The notes beneath the pieces were generated by a model. The model did not search any database, was not told the DNA's origin, and saw only the letters and a program-made list of their open reading frames with translations. A stretch of 64,000 nucleotides of DNA from NCBI GenBank assembly GCA_945861635.1, contig CAMAWH010000004.1, positions 1 to 64,000 of the forward strand. Reading direction: 5' to 3'. A program made the translations under genes and the position numbers. How positions within the stretch are numbered: position 1 is the first letter of the stretch; each line of letters opens with the position of its first letter. Shown in pieces: positions 16,918 to 29,000 of the stretch. This DNA comes from Klebsiella pneumoniae (lineage in GTDB: Bacteria; Myxococcota_A; UBA796; SXON01).

Positions 16918-19600
16918 TCAGTAGACCGGCACCACGTACACCGCGCCCTTCCCGGTGGGCGCGGCGAGGACCACGTCAAGCGTGCCGTCTCCGTTCATGT
17001 CGCGGGCGGATCCATCCAGCGCGGCGCCCAATGCCTCCCCGCTGGTCGTCCAGTACGCCGTGGCGTCGTCGGGGAGGAAAACGCTACCGCTGGCGGCCAG
17101 CGACACCATCCACACCACGTCCTCGCCGCCGATGAGAAGGTCTGAGGCGCCGTCCCCGTCGAGGTCGTCGCCCCCGGCAACGGCGGTCGCATCGCCAACG
17201 AGTAGCTGGTCGGCGGCGGTGAAGGATTCGGTGCCGGTGGTGGTGCCATAAAAGACGCCAACGGCACTCGTGTAGTCGCCGGTGGTATAGCCGGTCGCGC
17301 CGACCAGGACGTCCGCACTCGCGGTGCTGGCGACATTGTTCATGCCCAACGAGGCGCCGACTGCCTGACCGGCGGCGGAGCCGGTGAGTGTCCAACTTGC
17401 GACGCTTTCCACCGCCAGGCCCACGTCCAAAAACACGTTCGTCCCGCGCACGAGAAATACGGACCCGGAGTTGGCACGCGCGTTCTCGTCATCGCCGGGG
17501 ATGCCGATGGCAAGGTCGTCGTAGCCGTCCCCGTTGGTGTCGCCGCCACCGGAAAGAACGCTGCCCATGGCGTCTCCGGCGTCGGTACCGGGAATGGTGT
17601 AGTCCGCCGCCGCGGTGCCGCGACTCGCCGAGCCCACGCCGCCCAGAAAGACGTAGACCGTGCCTTTGGAGGTGCCCGGCGCGCCGACGACGACGTCATC
17701 GGCGCCGTCTCCGTCGAAATCACCGCTGGCCATCGCGTCGCCGAAGTCGGCCGTGCCCGACCCCGTCAGCGTCGCATATGCGAGCGAGGAGGCGGCGTAG
17801 GACGCCGACGTCGCCGAGTCCGGCTCCGCAAGGTACGCGACGCCTTGGCCCGGCGCGCCGACCACGAGGTCCGCGCTGCCGTCGTCATCCCAGTCGACTC
17901 CGGTCAGGATCGCGCTGCCCACTTCGTCTCCGGCGGCGCCGACCAAACCAAGCCAGGCGTCACTCACCGTACATGTCGCGGACAGCTCTGAGGCCCCGAA
18001 CAGCCAGACGCCGCCAGCGTTGGTGGCGTCATCCGGGGAGGCGACAATCACGTCGTCTTCGCCGTCGCCATCGACATCGGCGGCCAGGGCCACGCCCCCC
18101 GAACCGACGTGCTGCCCGCTCTCCAGGCCCGCGATGACCGCGATTGCAACGTCACTGGCGGCGGGGTTGTCCGTCACGCCGTCGCAGTCCTGGTCGAGGG
18201 TGTCAAGGGCGTCGACCGCGTCCGGCGCAAAGGTGGCGTCGGTGTCATCGCAATCCTCTCCTCCCCACGCATCGCTGTCCCAGCCGTCCGCATCCTGATC
18301 GTAGTCACTGCCCGTCGAGCAGTCCTGATCACGACCATCGTACCAAATCTCTGTCGCACTCACATTCACGGAGGCCTCGGTGTCATCACAGTCTGCGCCG
18401 CCGTAGGCACTCGCGCGGTCGCCGTCGGCGTCTTGATCATAGTCATCTGCGTCGTCGCAATCGGCATCCACGCCGTCGTACCAGGCGTCGGCGGCGCCGG
18501 GATGGGTGGCGGCCGCGGTGTCGTCGCAATCGTCTCCGCCAACGTCTTCGGACAGGGCGCCGTCGGCGTCCTGGTCGTAGTCGTTCGCACCGTCACAGTT
18601 GCTGTCTACACCGTCGTACCAGGTGTCAGCGGCGGTGGGGTGGGTGGTCGCGTTCGTGTCGTCGCAGTCGACGGCGAGTGTGTATCCATCGGTGTCCTGA
18701 TCGTCGTCGTTGCCATCACAGTCCTGATCGGTGCCGTCGTACCAGACCTCGGGCTCGCCGGGATGTACGGTGGCCGACCCGTCGTTGCAATCGCCCGCAC
18801 AGCTCGTCCATCCGTCGGCGTCCACGTCGTAGTCCTCGTCGATGGCTGCGTCGCAGTCCTGATCGATGCCATCGCAGCGCTCACTCACACCCGGGTGAAT
18901 CTGCGCGTCGTCGTCGTCGCAATCCCCGCCACAGCTGGACACGCCGTCTTCGTCCGCGTCAAAACCCTCGTCCATGCTTCCGTTGCAGTCGTTGTCCAGA
19001 ATATCGCAGACCTCTTGCGCGCCGGGGTAGGCGTCGGGCGCTGCATCGTCACAATCATCCCCGCCATGGGCATCACTTGGGTGACCATCGGCGTCCTGAT
19101 CGTTGTCGTCGGCGCCATCACAGTTCTCATCGATGCCATCGTACCAGATTTCCGTCGCGTCGGGCCCGATGCCCGCGTCTGCATCGTCGCAATCGGTGCC
19201 GCCATAGTGATCGCTTTCCGCACCGTCCCCATCGGCATCGTAGTCGTTTCCTGCGTCACAATCGCCGTCGATGCCATCGTACCAGATCTCCTCGGCATTC
19301 GGGCTGACGTCGGGGTCGGTATCATCGCAATCCGTGGCGATCGGCGCGCCATCCCCATCCTGATCGTCGTCCACGCCATCACAGTCCTGATCCTGCCCAT
19401 CGTACCAGATCTCGACGGCGCCCGGAAACGAGTCACCATCGGCATCATCGCAGTCGTCGTCGGTCTCGGCGAGAGACTCCGCGCATGCGGAAATCTGGGC
19501 GCCGGCGCCGTATCCATCCCCGTCTGCGTCGACGTATCCGAACCCGACACTCTCACAGGGGGGGGGCAAGGGAAAGGCAGGCGGTAAGCAGGACGATCAT
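16918..19600 (-). CDS. MopE-type metal-binding repeat and FG-GAP protein, frame broken at a C9 tract
   Basis: The long frame (to codon 19569) has ten repeats of about 36 aa with DCDDxxxxxxPxxxEIWYDGxDxDCDG (PF11617-like, Asp-rich and probably Ca binding), then about seven FG-GAP units (DVDGDGEDDVIVASP, FDGDGADDVVVGAPG) to the end at 883 aa. Its own 5' end starts poorly at TTG. A better start is ATG 19600, whose ATGA overlaps the upstream stop and which has GGGAGG 6 nt before it: MIVLLTACLSLAPP, a lipobox signal. That frame meets nine C (19558-19566) and stops at once; with eight C it would continue as CESVGFGYVDADG. So the gene is a lipoprotein frameshifted by one C, through error, decay or phase variation. 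Confidence 0.8.
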
Positions 19601-20958
19601 CGACGCCTCCCAAAAAGGATGCTGGTTTCAACACCGCCGACAACGGCCGCGCGCGCCCCGCCGTCCGACCACGTGTTGAGGGCCGGGCCCGCGACGAGCC
19701 GCACGTCCACGGCGAGGGGGGCGGGCACGACCCGAAGATCGACGCCCAGTTGGGCAACGGCAAACGCGGACGTACTGCCGACGCGCACCAGCGGTTCGAC
19801 CTCGACCCCTCCGCCGACCCCAAATCGGCGGCCTGCCGACACCCACCCCCACGGCAAGGTGGCGACCAACGCCGACGCCGGCGAAAGCCCGCTGTCACAG
19901 GTGCCCTCCTGCACGGCCGCGAAGCCGCCGCGGAGCACGCGCATGACGCCGCCTGCCGCGCGAACCCTCCAAGGCCCCGCCGTCATCGCCCCTTCCGCTG
20001 CGACGCTGCCAACGGCCTTTCCGGGCTCATCGAGCGACCCATCGCATACGACGCCGGTTCCGTTGCCACCGAGAAAGGCTCCGACGCCTGCGCCGACGCC
20101 GAGCGCATACGACGGGGCACCCCATCGCGCGGCGCCATCCACCAGCCACGCCAGTCGTGGGGGCCGGTCGGCGACCAGCAGCACCGCGGGCGTATGGAAA
20201 TGGTCGTACAGGACGGTTCGCGTGGCCGGGTCGAGGGGTTGGCGCCCACTCCAGACGTCGTGCAGCGTGGTCAACCACGCGGTCAGTGCGCTCACCTCCA
20301 CCTCCGGACCCTCGCCGCCAACGCGAACCTGCAACACGACGGGGTCGCGACCGACCGGATGCCAACTCAGCGTGTGAACGCCGGCGAGCAGGGTGATGTC
20401 GGCGTTCACCGGCGACCCGTCCACCCGAACATCATCTCCTGCCGACGAACTGGGATTCAGGACGACGCCGCCTTCCTGCGCGAGCACGGTGCGCGCCTGC
20501 TCATAGATGTTCGTGGCGAATGCGGCGTCTGCCGTGGACGGCGCAGGCGCGCCCGGGCTCACGGAGATGGCCTCTGCCCACGACGCAGGGATGGCCTGCC
20601 CGCGGACACGGATCGCATTCGGCAGCTTTGCAAGGTCGCCGGCCTCATCGATCTCCAGGACGCCGCGCGCAAAGAGTGCGCGCTGAAGCAGATCACGCTG
20701 GCTGCCATCGAGCGTGGGTCGCAGCGCCGCGACCAGGCGGTTGATGCGACCTAAGGCGGCGGCGTTGTCCAACTGACGGCGCTCTGCCCACGCCGTGTCC
20801 AACTCCCGTGCAAGGGCCGCAAAATCCCCGTTGGCCAGAGCGGGCGCACCCCGCACGACCCACGCGGGTTCCGTGGGTCCCGTGGGACCAATGCCGTCCG
20901 AGGGAGTGATCCCGAGTCCAGCGGCAAGCGCAAACGGGGTGAGGAGGGTGTGGATCAC
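19597..20958 (-). CDS. Exported protein of unknown function, likely outer-membrane or surface
   Basis: A 453-aa protein from GTG 20958 with signal-like start MIHTLLTPFALAAGLG. An Ala/Leu-rich helical part (residues 40-130) is followed by a small beta domain around VRVDGSPVNADITLLAGVHT, reminiscent of PEGA-type modules, and a C-terminal Gly-rich alternating hydrophobic region (YALGVGAGVGAFLGG, FGVGGGVEVEPLVRVG, VVGGVETSILFGRRR) suggesting membrane beta-strands. Its stop overlaps the ATG of the MopE-like lipoprotein by the ATGA rule, so the two are translated together and may assemble together. I do not recognise the family. Confidence 0.65.
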   Translation of the reverse strand: MIHTLLTPFALAAGLGITPSDGIGPTGPTEPAWVVRGAPALANGDFAALARELDTAWAERRQLDNAAALGRINRLVAALRPTLDGSQRDLLQRALFARGVLEIDEAGDLAKLPNAIRVRGQAIPASWAEAISVSPGAPAPSTADAAFATNIYEQARTVLAQEGGVVLNPSSSAGDDVRVDGSPVNADITLLAGVHTLSWHPVGRDPVVLQVRVGGEGPEVEVSALTAWLTTLHDVWSGRQPLDPATRTVLYDHFHTPAVLLVADRPPRLAWLVDGAARWGAPSYALGVGAGVGAFLGGNGTGVVCDGSLDEPGKAVGSVAAEGAMTAGPWRVRAAGGVMRVLRGGFAAVQEGTCDSGLSPASALVATLPWGWVSAGRRFGVGGGVEVEPLVRVGSTSAFAVAQLGVDLRVVPAPLAVDVRLVAGPALNTWSDGGARAAVVGGVETSILFGRRR

Positions 20959-21017
20959 GGAATCACTCTATGTCAGGGGGTGGACGGCGGCCTTTCATGC
21001 GACTTTCACTCCGACGG

Positions 21018-22712
<1,695 letters not shown>

Positions 22713-22772
22713 AGTCCCTGTCGGCGCGCTGGGGTTTTCCGCGATACCTCCTCCCGACGAAGGAGGCGTCGG

Positions 22773-23780
22773 GTGGCCAGCGAACCGAGGGAGGATAACG
22801 ACGTCGTCTACCTGGAGTTGACGACGCCGCTCTCGGCGTTGTTGCCGGCGTGTCCGCGGCTGACCCTCGGGGAACGCGTGATGCGACTCGGCCGGGATCC
22901 GGGCGGAGATCTGGTCCTGACGGAGGACTCCGTGTCCTGGCGGCACGCCAGCATTTGGCTGTCGCGGGGCGAAATCTTCGTGGTCGACCACGGCAGCACC
23001 AACGGCACGTGGCTCGACGATCAGCGCGTCGACCGAGAAACGGTTGCGCGGTCCGGGCAGATTCTCCGGCTCGGTCGGCTCGTCACGCTGCGCCTCGGCC
23101 GCCGCGGGGTCGCCGGCCGTCGCACCGACCCCCTCTGGCGGTTGGAGATTGCCGAAACGGGCGCGTCGTTCGCGGTGCCGCCGGAAGGAATCCGCATCGG
23201 CGGCGGCCCCGACGTCGAGGTGTCGTTGCCCCTGGTCGGCGGCGGCGTCATCCGCGCGCGGCCCCGCGCCGAGGGCGTCGAGATCGAAGGTTCGAGTGGC
23301 GCCATGATGTTTGTCCGCGCCGACCAGGCGGTCGAAGTCGCCGGGCTCCACCTGTGCGTTCGCCCCGGACAGGGCGAGCCCGTGCGCACGGCAGGTCAGG
23401 CGAGGCAAAGTGATCGGTATCGCCTCCGCGTCACCCTCTCCGGCCGGTCCGGGCCCGAGGCCGTGATCGAGGACCCCGAGCGCGGTCTGCGCCACCGGGT
23501 GCGCGCGGAGAATCGCGCGGTCCTGCTCTTCCTGTTGGCCAGCAAACTCCTCGCGGATCGGTCCGCTCGCGTGCCACCGGACCGGGCGGGCTGGTGCACG
23601 GACGAGGACCTGGCCATGGGGGTGTGGGGCCGAGGCGCGTCGCGGATGGATGCGAACAATCTGCACGTGCTCACCCACCGGCTACGCCGGGAGTTGGAGG
23701 ATGCTGGATTTGAGGCTGAGTTCCTGGAGAAGGAGCGAAATGCGATGCGTACGATTTTGACGCACATCACCCGAGAGTAG
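22773..23780 (+). CDS. FHA-domain protein with winged-helix C-terminus
   Basis: A 335-aa cytoplasmic protein. GTG 22773 is chosen for its AGGAGG 8 nt upstream; longer upstream frames run antisense to the kinase. Residues 20-105 form an FHA domain (RLGRDPGGDLVLTEDSVSWR, VDHGSTNGTWLDDQRV). A second FHA-like beta unit, degenerate, spans about 115-205 (IRIGGGPDVEVSLPLVGGG). The C-terminal 110 residues look like a winged helix (WCTDEDLAMGVWG, NNLHVLTHRLRRELEDAGF), as in FHA-linked regulators. It likely reads threonine phosphorylation, perhaps by the divergent kinase, and turns it into DNA or partner binding. Confidence 0.85.
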   Translation: MASEPREDNDVVYLELTTPLSALLPACPRLTLGERVMRLGRDPGGDLVLTEDSVSWRHASIWLSRGEIFVVDHGSTNGTWLDDQRVDRETVARSGQILRLGRLVTLRLGRRGVAGRRTDPLWRLEIAETGASFAVPPEGIRIGGGPDVEVSLPLVGGGVIRARPRAEGVEIEGSSGAMMFVRADQAVEVAGLHLCVRPGQGEPVRTAGQARQSDRYRLRVTLSGRSGPEAVIEDPERGLRHRVRAENRAVLLFLLASKLLADRSARVPPDRAGWCTDEDLAMGVWGRGASRMDANNLHVLTHRLRRELEDAGFEAEFLEKERNAMRTILTHITRE

Positions 23781-23789
23781 GCGTTCGGA

Positions 23790-25586
23790 TTACGTTCCCA
23801 TTGGGTGGCTCGTCCATGGCCCGGCGTCGAACCAGGGCCGCAGTTCGACCGCCGGCATCGGTCGTCCGATGAAGTACCCCTGTACCGCATCACATCCGCA
23901 CGCGCGCAGGCGCGCAAGCGTGGCTTCATCTTCGACGCCCTCCGCCACCACGTCGAGCGACAAGTTGTGGGCGAGACTGATGGCCGATCTCACGATGTTC
24001 TCGTCACGCGGGTCGGTCAGGCCACCGGTCAGAAAACTCTTGTCGATCTTCAGCGCGCGCACCGGCAGGGTTCGAAGGTACGCCAGTGAGGAGTATCCGA
24101 CCCCAAAGTCGTCGATGGCAGGGTAGACGCCCAACTCCCGCAGGCGCAGGATGGTGTCCCGGGCCGCGGCCGGATCGGTCACGAGACTGCCCTCGGTAAT
24201 CTCGACCTCGAGTGCCGAAGGGGGGAGTTCGTGGCGCGAGAGCTGGGAAGCGAAATTGGCGACGACATCCCCATCCAACAGGCCGTTGCCCGGCAAATTG
24301 ACCGCCACGTTGATTTGGAGGCCTTCTCGACGCCACTTTGCACACTGACGGAGGGCCGCATCCACAACCCACGCGGTGACCTGCCGGATGCTGCCAGAAT
24401 TCTCCGCCAGCGGAATGAACTCATCGGGCATGAGCGTTCCGTGGCCGGGGCGGTTCCAACGAACCAGGGCCTCGACGGTGCGGACGCTGCCATCGCGCAG
24501 GTCGGCCTTGGGCTGGTAGTGGAGTTCGAGTTCGCCCCGATTCGCCGCCTGCCAAAGTGCACCGACGAGGTCGAGCCGGTGTCGGGTGTAGATGTCGAGG
24601 TCGGGCGAGTACACATACATGGGCAAGTTCTGGCGGAGCGCGCACTCCGCGGCGATCTCCGAGCGCCGGAGCAGGCCGGCGGCGGTCTGCCCATGCCCCG
24701 GAGCCAGCGCTATCCCCACGTACATCGAAGCCCGCACCTGACAGGAACTCGCGATCAGCGGGTCGAGCAGGGCGTCCGCGCAGGCCGCTGCCATCGTTTC
24801 GGCTTGGACGTCTCCTGCGTCCGGGAGGACGATGCCGAACCGGTCCGACCCAAGGTACGCCACCGTGCCCGACGTGCCGACCACGACCGCAAAGCGTCGG
24901 GCGGCGATGCGCAACAAGCCATCGACCTCGATGGCACCGAGCGTCTTGCGTGCGTCGGCCAGACCCAGCAGTTCGACGCAAAGGACGGCGAGGTGCCGCG
25001 AGCGCTGCCGGCTATGGGTGTCGATGAGCTGAAACAGCATCGCGCGGTTCGGGAGTTCGGTGACGGGATCGTGGAAGGCCAGGTAGCGGAGGCGTTCGGC
25101 GACGGCGCGGTGCGCCACCCGTACCTCGGCGTCCTGCAACTCGCGCGTCACCACAGCCGAGAGGCGCGCGAGGTTGCCCTTGGAGACGTAGTCGTGGGCT
25201 CCCGCCTTCATCAGCGCGGCCGCTGCCTCCTCTCCGATGGTGCCGGACACGATGACGAACGGTGCAGCGCTCCGGCGCCGGTGGTGCACGTGCAGGGCCG
25301 CCTCCGCGGAAAAGCCAGGAATCGCGCAATCCGAAATCAGCACATCCCAGGTGCCTTGCTGCATCGCCGTCTCGAGCCCTGTCTCCGTCTCGACGCGACG
25401 CGCGACGACGGTAAAACCTCCCGCTGCGAGGGCACGTTCGATCAACAAGGCGTCATTCTCACTGTCTTCGATGATGAGCACCCGCAACGGACGATCGAGC
25501 GTTCGTGCGCTCCTAAGGCCGACCCGAACGGCGTCGTTCAGCGTGCCGTCGAAGCCGTCGTCCATGTCGGTTGGGTGGGTGGGCAT
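23790..25586 (-). CDS. REC-GGDEF-EAL cyclic di-GMP phosphodiesterase
   Basis: A 598-aa response regulator. Residues 33-150 form a receiver domain (IEDSEND, phospho-acceptor D86 in LISDCAIPG, K136). The GGDEF domain (168-325) is degenerate: the motif reads GSDRF and the metal-binding region is altered, so it should not make cyclic di-GMP. The EAL domain (335-585) keeps the catalytic set: EALVRW, NLPGNG, EVEITEGS, IDDFGVGYSS, LKIDKSF, VAEGVED, QGYFIGRPMP. It should hydrolyse cyclic di-GMP to pGpG under phosphorelay control. Convergent with the FHA gene and divergent from the Rcp1-like regulator. It may counter the FHA-GGDEF cyclase at 15829. Confidence 0.93.
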   Translation of the reverse strand: MPTHPTDMDDGFDGTLNDAVRVGLRSARTLDRPLRVLIIEDSENDALLIERALAAGGFTVVARRVETETGLETAMQQGTWDVLISDCAIPGFSAEAALHVHHRRRSAAPFVIVSGTIGEEAAAALMKAGAHDYVSKGNLARLSAVVTRELQDAEVRVAHRAVAERLRYLAFHDPVTELPNRAMLFQLIDTHSRQRSRHLAVLCVELLGLADARKTLGAIEVDGLLRIAARRFAVVVGTSGTVAYLGSDRFGIVLPDAGDVQAETMAAACADALLDPLIASSCQVRASMYVGIALAPGHGQTAAGLLRRSEIAAECALRQNLPMYVYSPDLDIYTRHRLDLVGALWQAANRGELELHYQPKADLRDGSVRTVEALVRWNRPGHGTLMPDEFIPLAENSGSIRQVTAWVVDAALRQCAKWRREGLQINVAVNLPGNGLLDGDVVANFASQLSRHELPPSALEVEITEGSLVTDPAAARDTILRLRELGVYPAIDDFGVGYSSLAYLRTLPVRALKIDKSFLTGGLTDPRDENIVRSAISLAHNLSLDVVAEGVEDEATLARLRACGCDAVQGYFIGRPMPAVELRPWFDAGPWTSHPMGT

Positions 25587-25645
25587 GATTGAACTGTACC
25601 CCGCCTATGGTTTTTTGGCTTTCACTGTGCTTTCATGTCCGCACC

Positions 25646-26095
25646 GTGAATCACCTCCTGCCCATACTGCTTGTGGAAGACAGTGACGACGACGTGCTCC
25701 TTACGTTGCGCGCATTCGCCCGATGTGGCCTTGCAAATCCAATCATCGTCGTCCGAGACGGGTTGGAGGCGCTGGATTGGTTGTTCCAGGAAGGCGCCTA
25801 CGCGTCGGGGCGTCCGCCACGTCAGCCAGCCCTGATCCTTTTGGATTTGAAATTACCGAAGATTGACGGGCTGGGGGTGCTCCGTGCGATGCGAGCAGAC
25901 CCGCGCACTCAGACCATTCCGGTAGTCATGCTCACCTCCTCCGCAGAACAGCGGGATTTGATGGAAAGCTACCGACTCGGATGCAACAGCTATGTGCAGA
26001 AGCCTGTCGATTTCGCCGAGTTCGTCGTCGCGGCGCGCACGCTCGGTTTCTACTGGTTGCTGTTGAATCGCCGCCCGGACGGGTCTTCCGTCTAG
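25646..26095 (+). CDS. Rcp1-like single-domain response regulator
   Basis: About 149 aa of receiver domain only: LLPILLVEDSDDD, then LILLDLKLPKIDG (phospho-Asp), VVMLTSS and YVQKPVDF (Lys). The GLANPIIVVRDGLEALDWLF segment is typical of the Rcp1 family, which pairs with phytochrome-like kinases having the SHDLRAPLR H-box. Start GTG 25646 gives a canonical N-terminus; ATG 25607 and TTG 25589 are in-frame alternatives. The stop overlaps by 4 bp, in convergent orientation, the stop of the hybrid kinase at 26092, whose second core has exactly that H-box, so they are probable partners. Confidence 0.9.
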   Translation: MNHLLPILLVEDSDDDVLLTLRAFARCGLANPIIVVRDGLEALDWLFQEGAYASGRPPRQPALILLDLKLPKIDGLGVLRAMRADPRTQTIPVVMLTSSAEQRDLMESYRLGCNSYVQKPVDFAEFVVAARTLGFYWLLLNRRPDGSSV

Positions 26096-29000
26096 GCGCC
26101 TGCGGGCAGCGTCCACCGAAACGTGGCGCCCGCACCGACCTTCCCTTCGGCCCAGACCCGGCCGCCGTGCTTCCGGATGATCGACGCGACGGTGGCGAGG
26201 CCGATGCCGTGACCGGGAAATTCGGCGTCCGTGTGGAGCCGCTGGAACGGCCGGAACAGGCTGTCCGCATAGGCGGCGTTGAACCCCGCGCCGTTGTCGG
26301 AGACGAAATAGCAGGGCTCGACCCCCTGGTCGTCTTTTCCAAAGGTGATTCGGGCAACGTCGACCCCGCTGGAGTATTTCCACGCGTTGCCAAGCAGGTT
26401 TTCCATTACGACACGCAGCAAATGCGGATCGGCCGTTGCATCGACGCCCGGCTCGATGTTCACGTCCACCACGCGCTGTGGTTCGCGATCGGCGAGATCC
26501 GCGACGACCTCATCGGCAATCGCCGAGAGATCGACGGTGGCCGGCGTCACCACGGCGCGCTCCAAACGAGAGAGCGCGAGCAGATCGTCGATGAGTTGGC
26601 CCATGCGCACCGTGGCTGCGCGGACGCGATCAAGGTACCCCATCGCCGGAGCGGGCAGGGAAGGGCCGTAGTCTTGCTGAAGCGCCAGAGAGAAGCCGTC
26701 GATGGCACGCAGCGGGGCGCGCAGGTCGTGCGAGACGGAGTAGCTGAACGATTCAAGATCCGCGTTTTTCTTGCGAACCTGCTCCAGAAGCGCCAAACGG
26801 CTGGCCGCCAGCTCCTCGGCGATGCGTGCGGCCTGGCTGCGGGCCTCGGCCAGGGAGAGATGGGTCCGTACCCGTGCCACCAGATCCCGCGCGGAGAAAG
26901 GCTTCACGAGGTAGTCGTCAGCGCCGGTGTCGATGCCGCCAACCATGGCGTCTTCGCCCGCGCGGGCGGACACGAGCACGATCGGGACGTGCCGCGTCGA
27001 GGGATGTGCGCGGAGCGCCGCCACCAGCGCGACGCCGTCCATCCGCGGCATCATCACGTCGGAGAGCACCATCGCTGGCGGGTTCGCGAGCGCGGCCGAC
27101 AGCGCGTCGACGCCGTCACCTGCGAGGCTGACGTCGTAGGTCGGGGCCAGGAGGCGCTCCAGATAGGCCCGCATGTCGGCGTTGTCATCGACCACAAGAA
27201 TCCGCCGCCGCGACTCGGTGCGGTCGTCGGTGGCCGAGGGCGGCGGAAGCGCGCGGGTCGGTGCCTCGGGCGCACCCTGGGCTTCCCGGTCGGCGCCCAC
27301 CCAGTTGGATGCCTCCAGTAGGTACGGTTCGGCGCCCGCGAGAGGCCCTGCACGATCCGCGATGCGGTCGGCGGGTAGATGCGCCCGGCCGGTCCGGAGG
27401 GAAACGTAGAACGTGCTGCCTGTGCCGGCCACGCTCTCCACACCGACGGTGCCGCCGTGGAGCCGCACGAGTTCCTGAACGAGCGAAAGGCCGATGCCCG
27501 TCCCCTCGAAGCTTCGGCTCCGCGCGCCCTCCACACGGTGAAAACGCTCGAACACATGCGGAAGTTCGTGGTCCGGGATGCCGGTCCCGGTGTCGGTTAC
27601 CGTCAGTTCGACCCCGTCGGCGCGGGCCCGCAGTCGAAGCGTAATCTCGCCGTGGAACGTGAACTTGAATGCGTTCGACAGGAGGTTGAGCACCACCTTT
27701 TCCCACTGGGCCGGATCGACGTAGATGAGCGGCAGCCCCGGCGGACAGTCGATGACAAGGCGCAGGCCCGCGCGTTCCACGAGCGATCGGAAGGAACTGG
27801 CCAGATCGGCGGTCAGCGTTGCAAGGTCGGTCGCGACGAAGGTCAACTGCAGGCGGCCGGCCTCAATTCTTGCGAAGTCCAGCAGGCTGTTGACCAGCCG
27901 CAGGAGCCGCAGTGCGTTTCGGTGCATGGCGCGGAGGCTGCTGCCGTCGAGGGTAGGCGTACGTTGGTTGAGCGCGTCTTCGATGGGCCCGAGCACCAGG
28001 GTGAGCGGTGTGCGGAATTCGTGGGAGACATTGCTGAAGAACGCGGTTTTTGCGCGGTCCACCTCGGCAAGCGACTCGGCGCGGCGTCGTTCGGACTCGT
28101 ATGCGCGGGCGGCGGTCAGAACGCTCTGCACCTGGCTTGCGGCGGCGCGAAAAAATTGCCGATATCGGTCGTCGAGAACGCGGTGCGGGCTCACGCCGAG
28201 GACGAGAAACCCAAACGGCGCCGATTGCCCGGCGCGCAAAAGCGGTAGAACGACGGCGTGTTCGGGCTGCGCACCCCCCGCCGCGCACGGCAACGCTCCG
28301 AGTCGCGAGGCGATGTCACCGACGACGATTTCGCGCGCCGCGCCGAGCACGTCCTTCAGCGGCCACTTGCTCGCCGGCGGATCCCCGCCGCAGCCGCTGG
28401 CGGCCGCGAGCGCCGCCACCCCCTCTTGTCCGTCCACCCCATCCCCATTCACGACGTACAGGAGCGCGAACGGAAGGTCAGCATTGTTCGAGCATAATAC
28501 GTCCATGCAGACCGACCGGGCGACGGCTTCGGACTGCACCTCCGCCGCGCGCGCGGCGAGTGCGTGCAACATCCGGATCTCGCGTTCTCCCTGCACCTTT
28601 GCGGTGGTTTCCTGGACGGTGCCGAGGATGCCGCCGATCCGACCGTCGTCTCCGGGCACGGGGCTGTAGGAAAACGTGAAGTACCGCTCCTCCGCTATCG
28701 CTCCCGTGGTGATGAACAGTTGGAGATCGTCACTCCACGTGGCCGGACCGCCTTCCTGCACGCCTCTCGCCATGGGGCCGACGACATCCCAAATCTCGGA
28801 CCAGACCTGGGCGCCGGGTGCGCCGAGCGACGCCGGGTGCTTGTCGGTCAGCATCGGCCTGTAGCCGTCGTTGTAGAGGTGAACGAGGTCCGGGCCCCAC
28901 CAGAGCAACATCGGGAATCGGCTGCCGAGCACGACGCCGGCCATGGTCCGGAGGCTTTGCGGCCATGTCTCTACCGGGCCAAGTTTCGTGGCCGACCAGT

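Noticed and set aside
18109..19587. Val/Ile-rich repetitive plus-strand frame that looks like a multi-pass membrane protein
   Set aside because: It is the antisense of the Asp-rich MopE repeats (GTC/ATC from GAC/GAT), which explains both its hydrophobicity and its periodicity.
22713..23678. N-terminal extension of the Ser/Thr kinase
   Set aside because: It runs antisense through the FHA-wHTH gene; the kinase domain begins right after ATG 22712.
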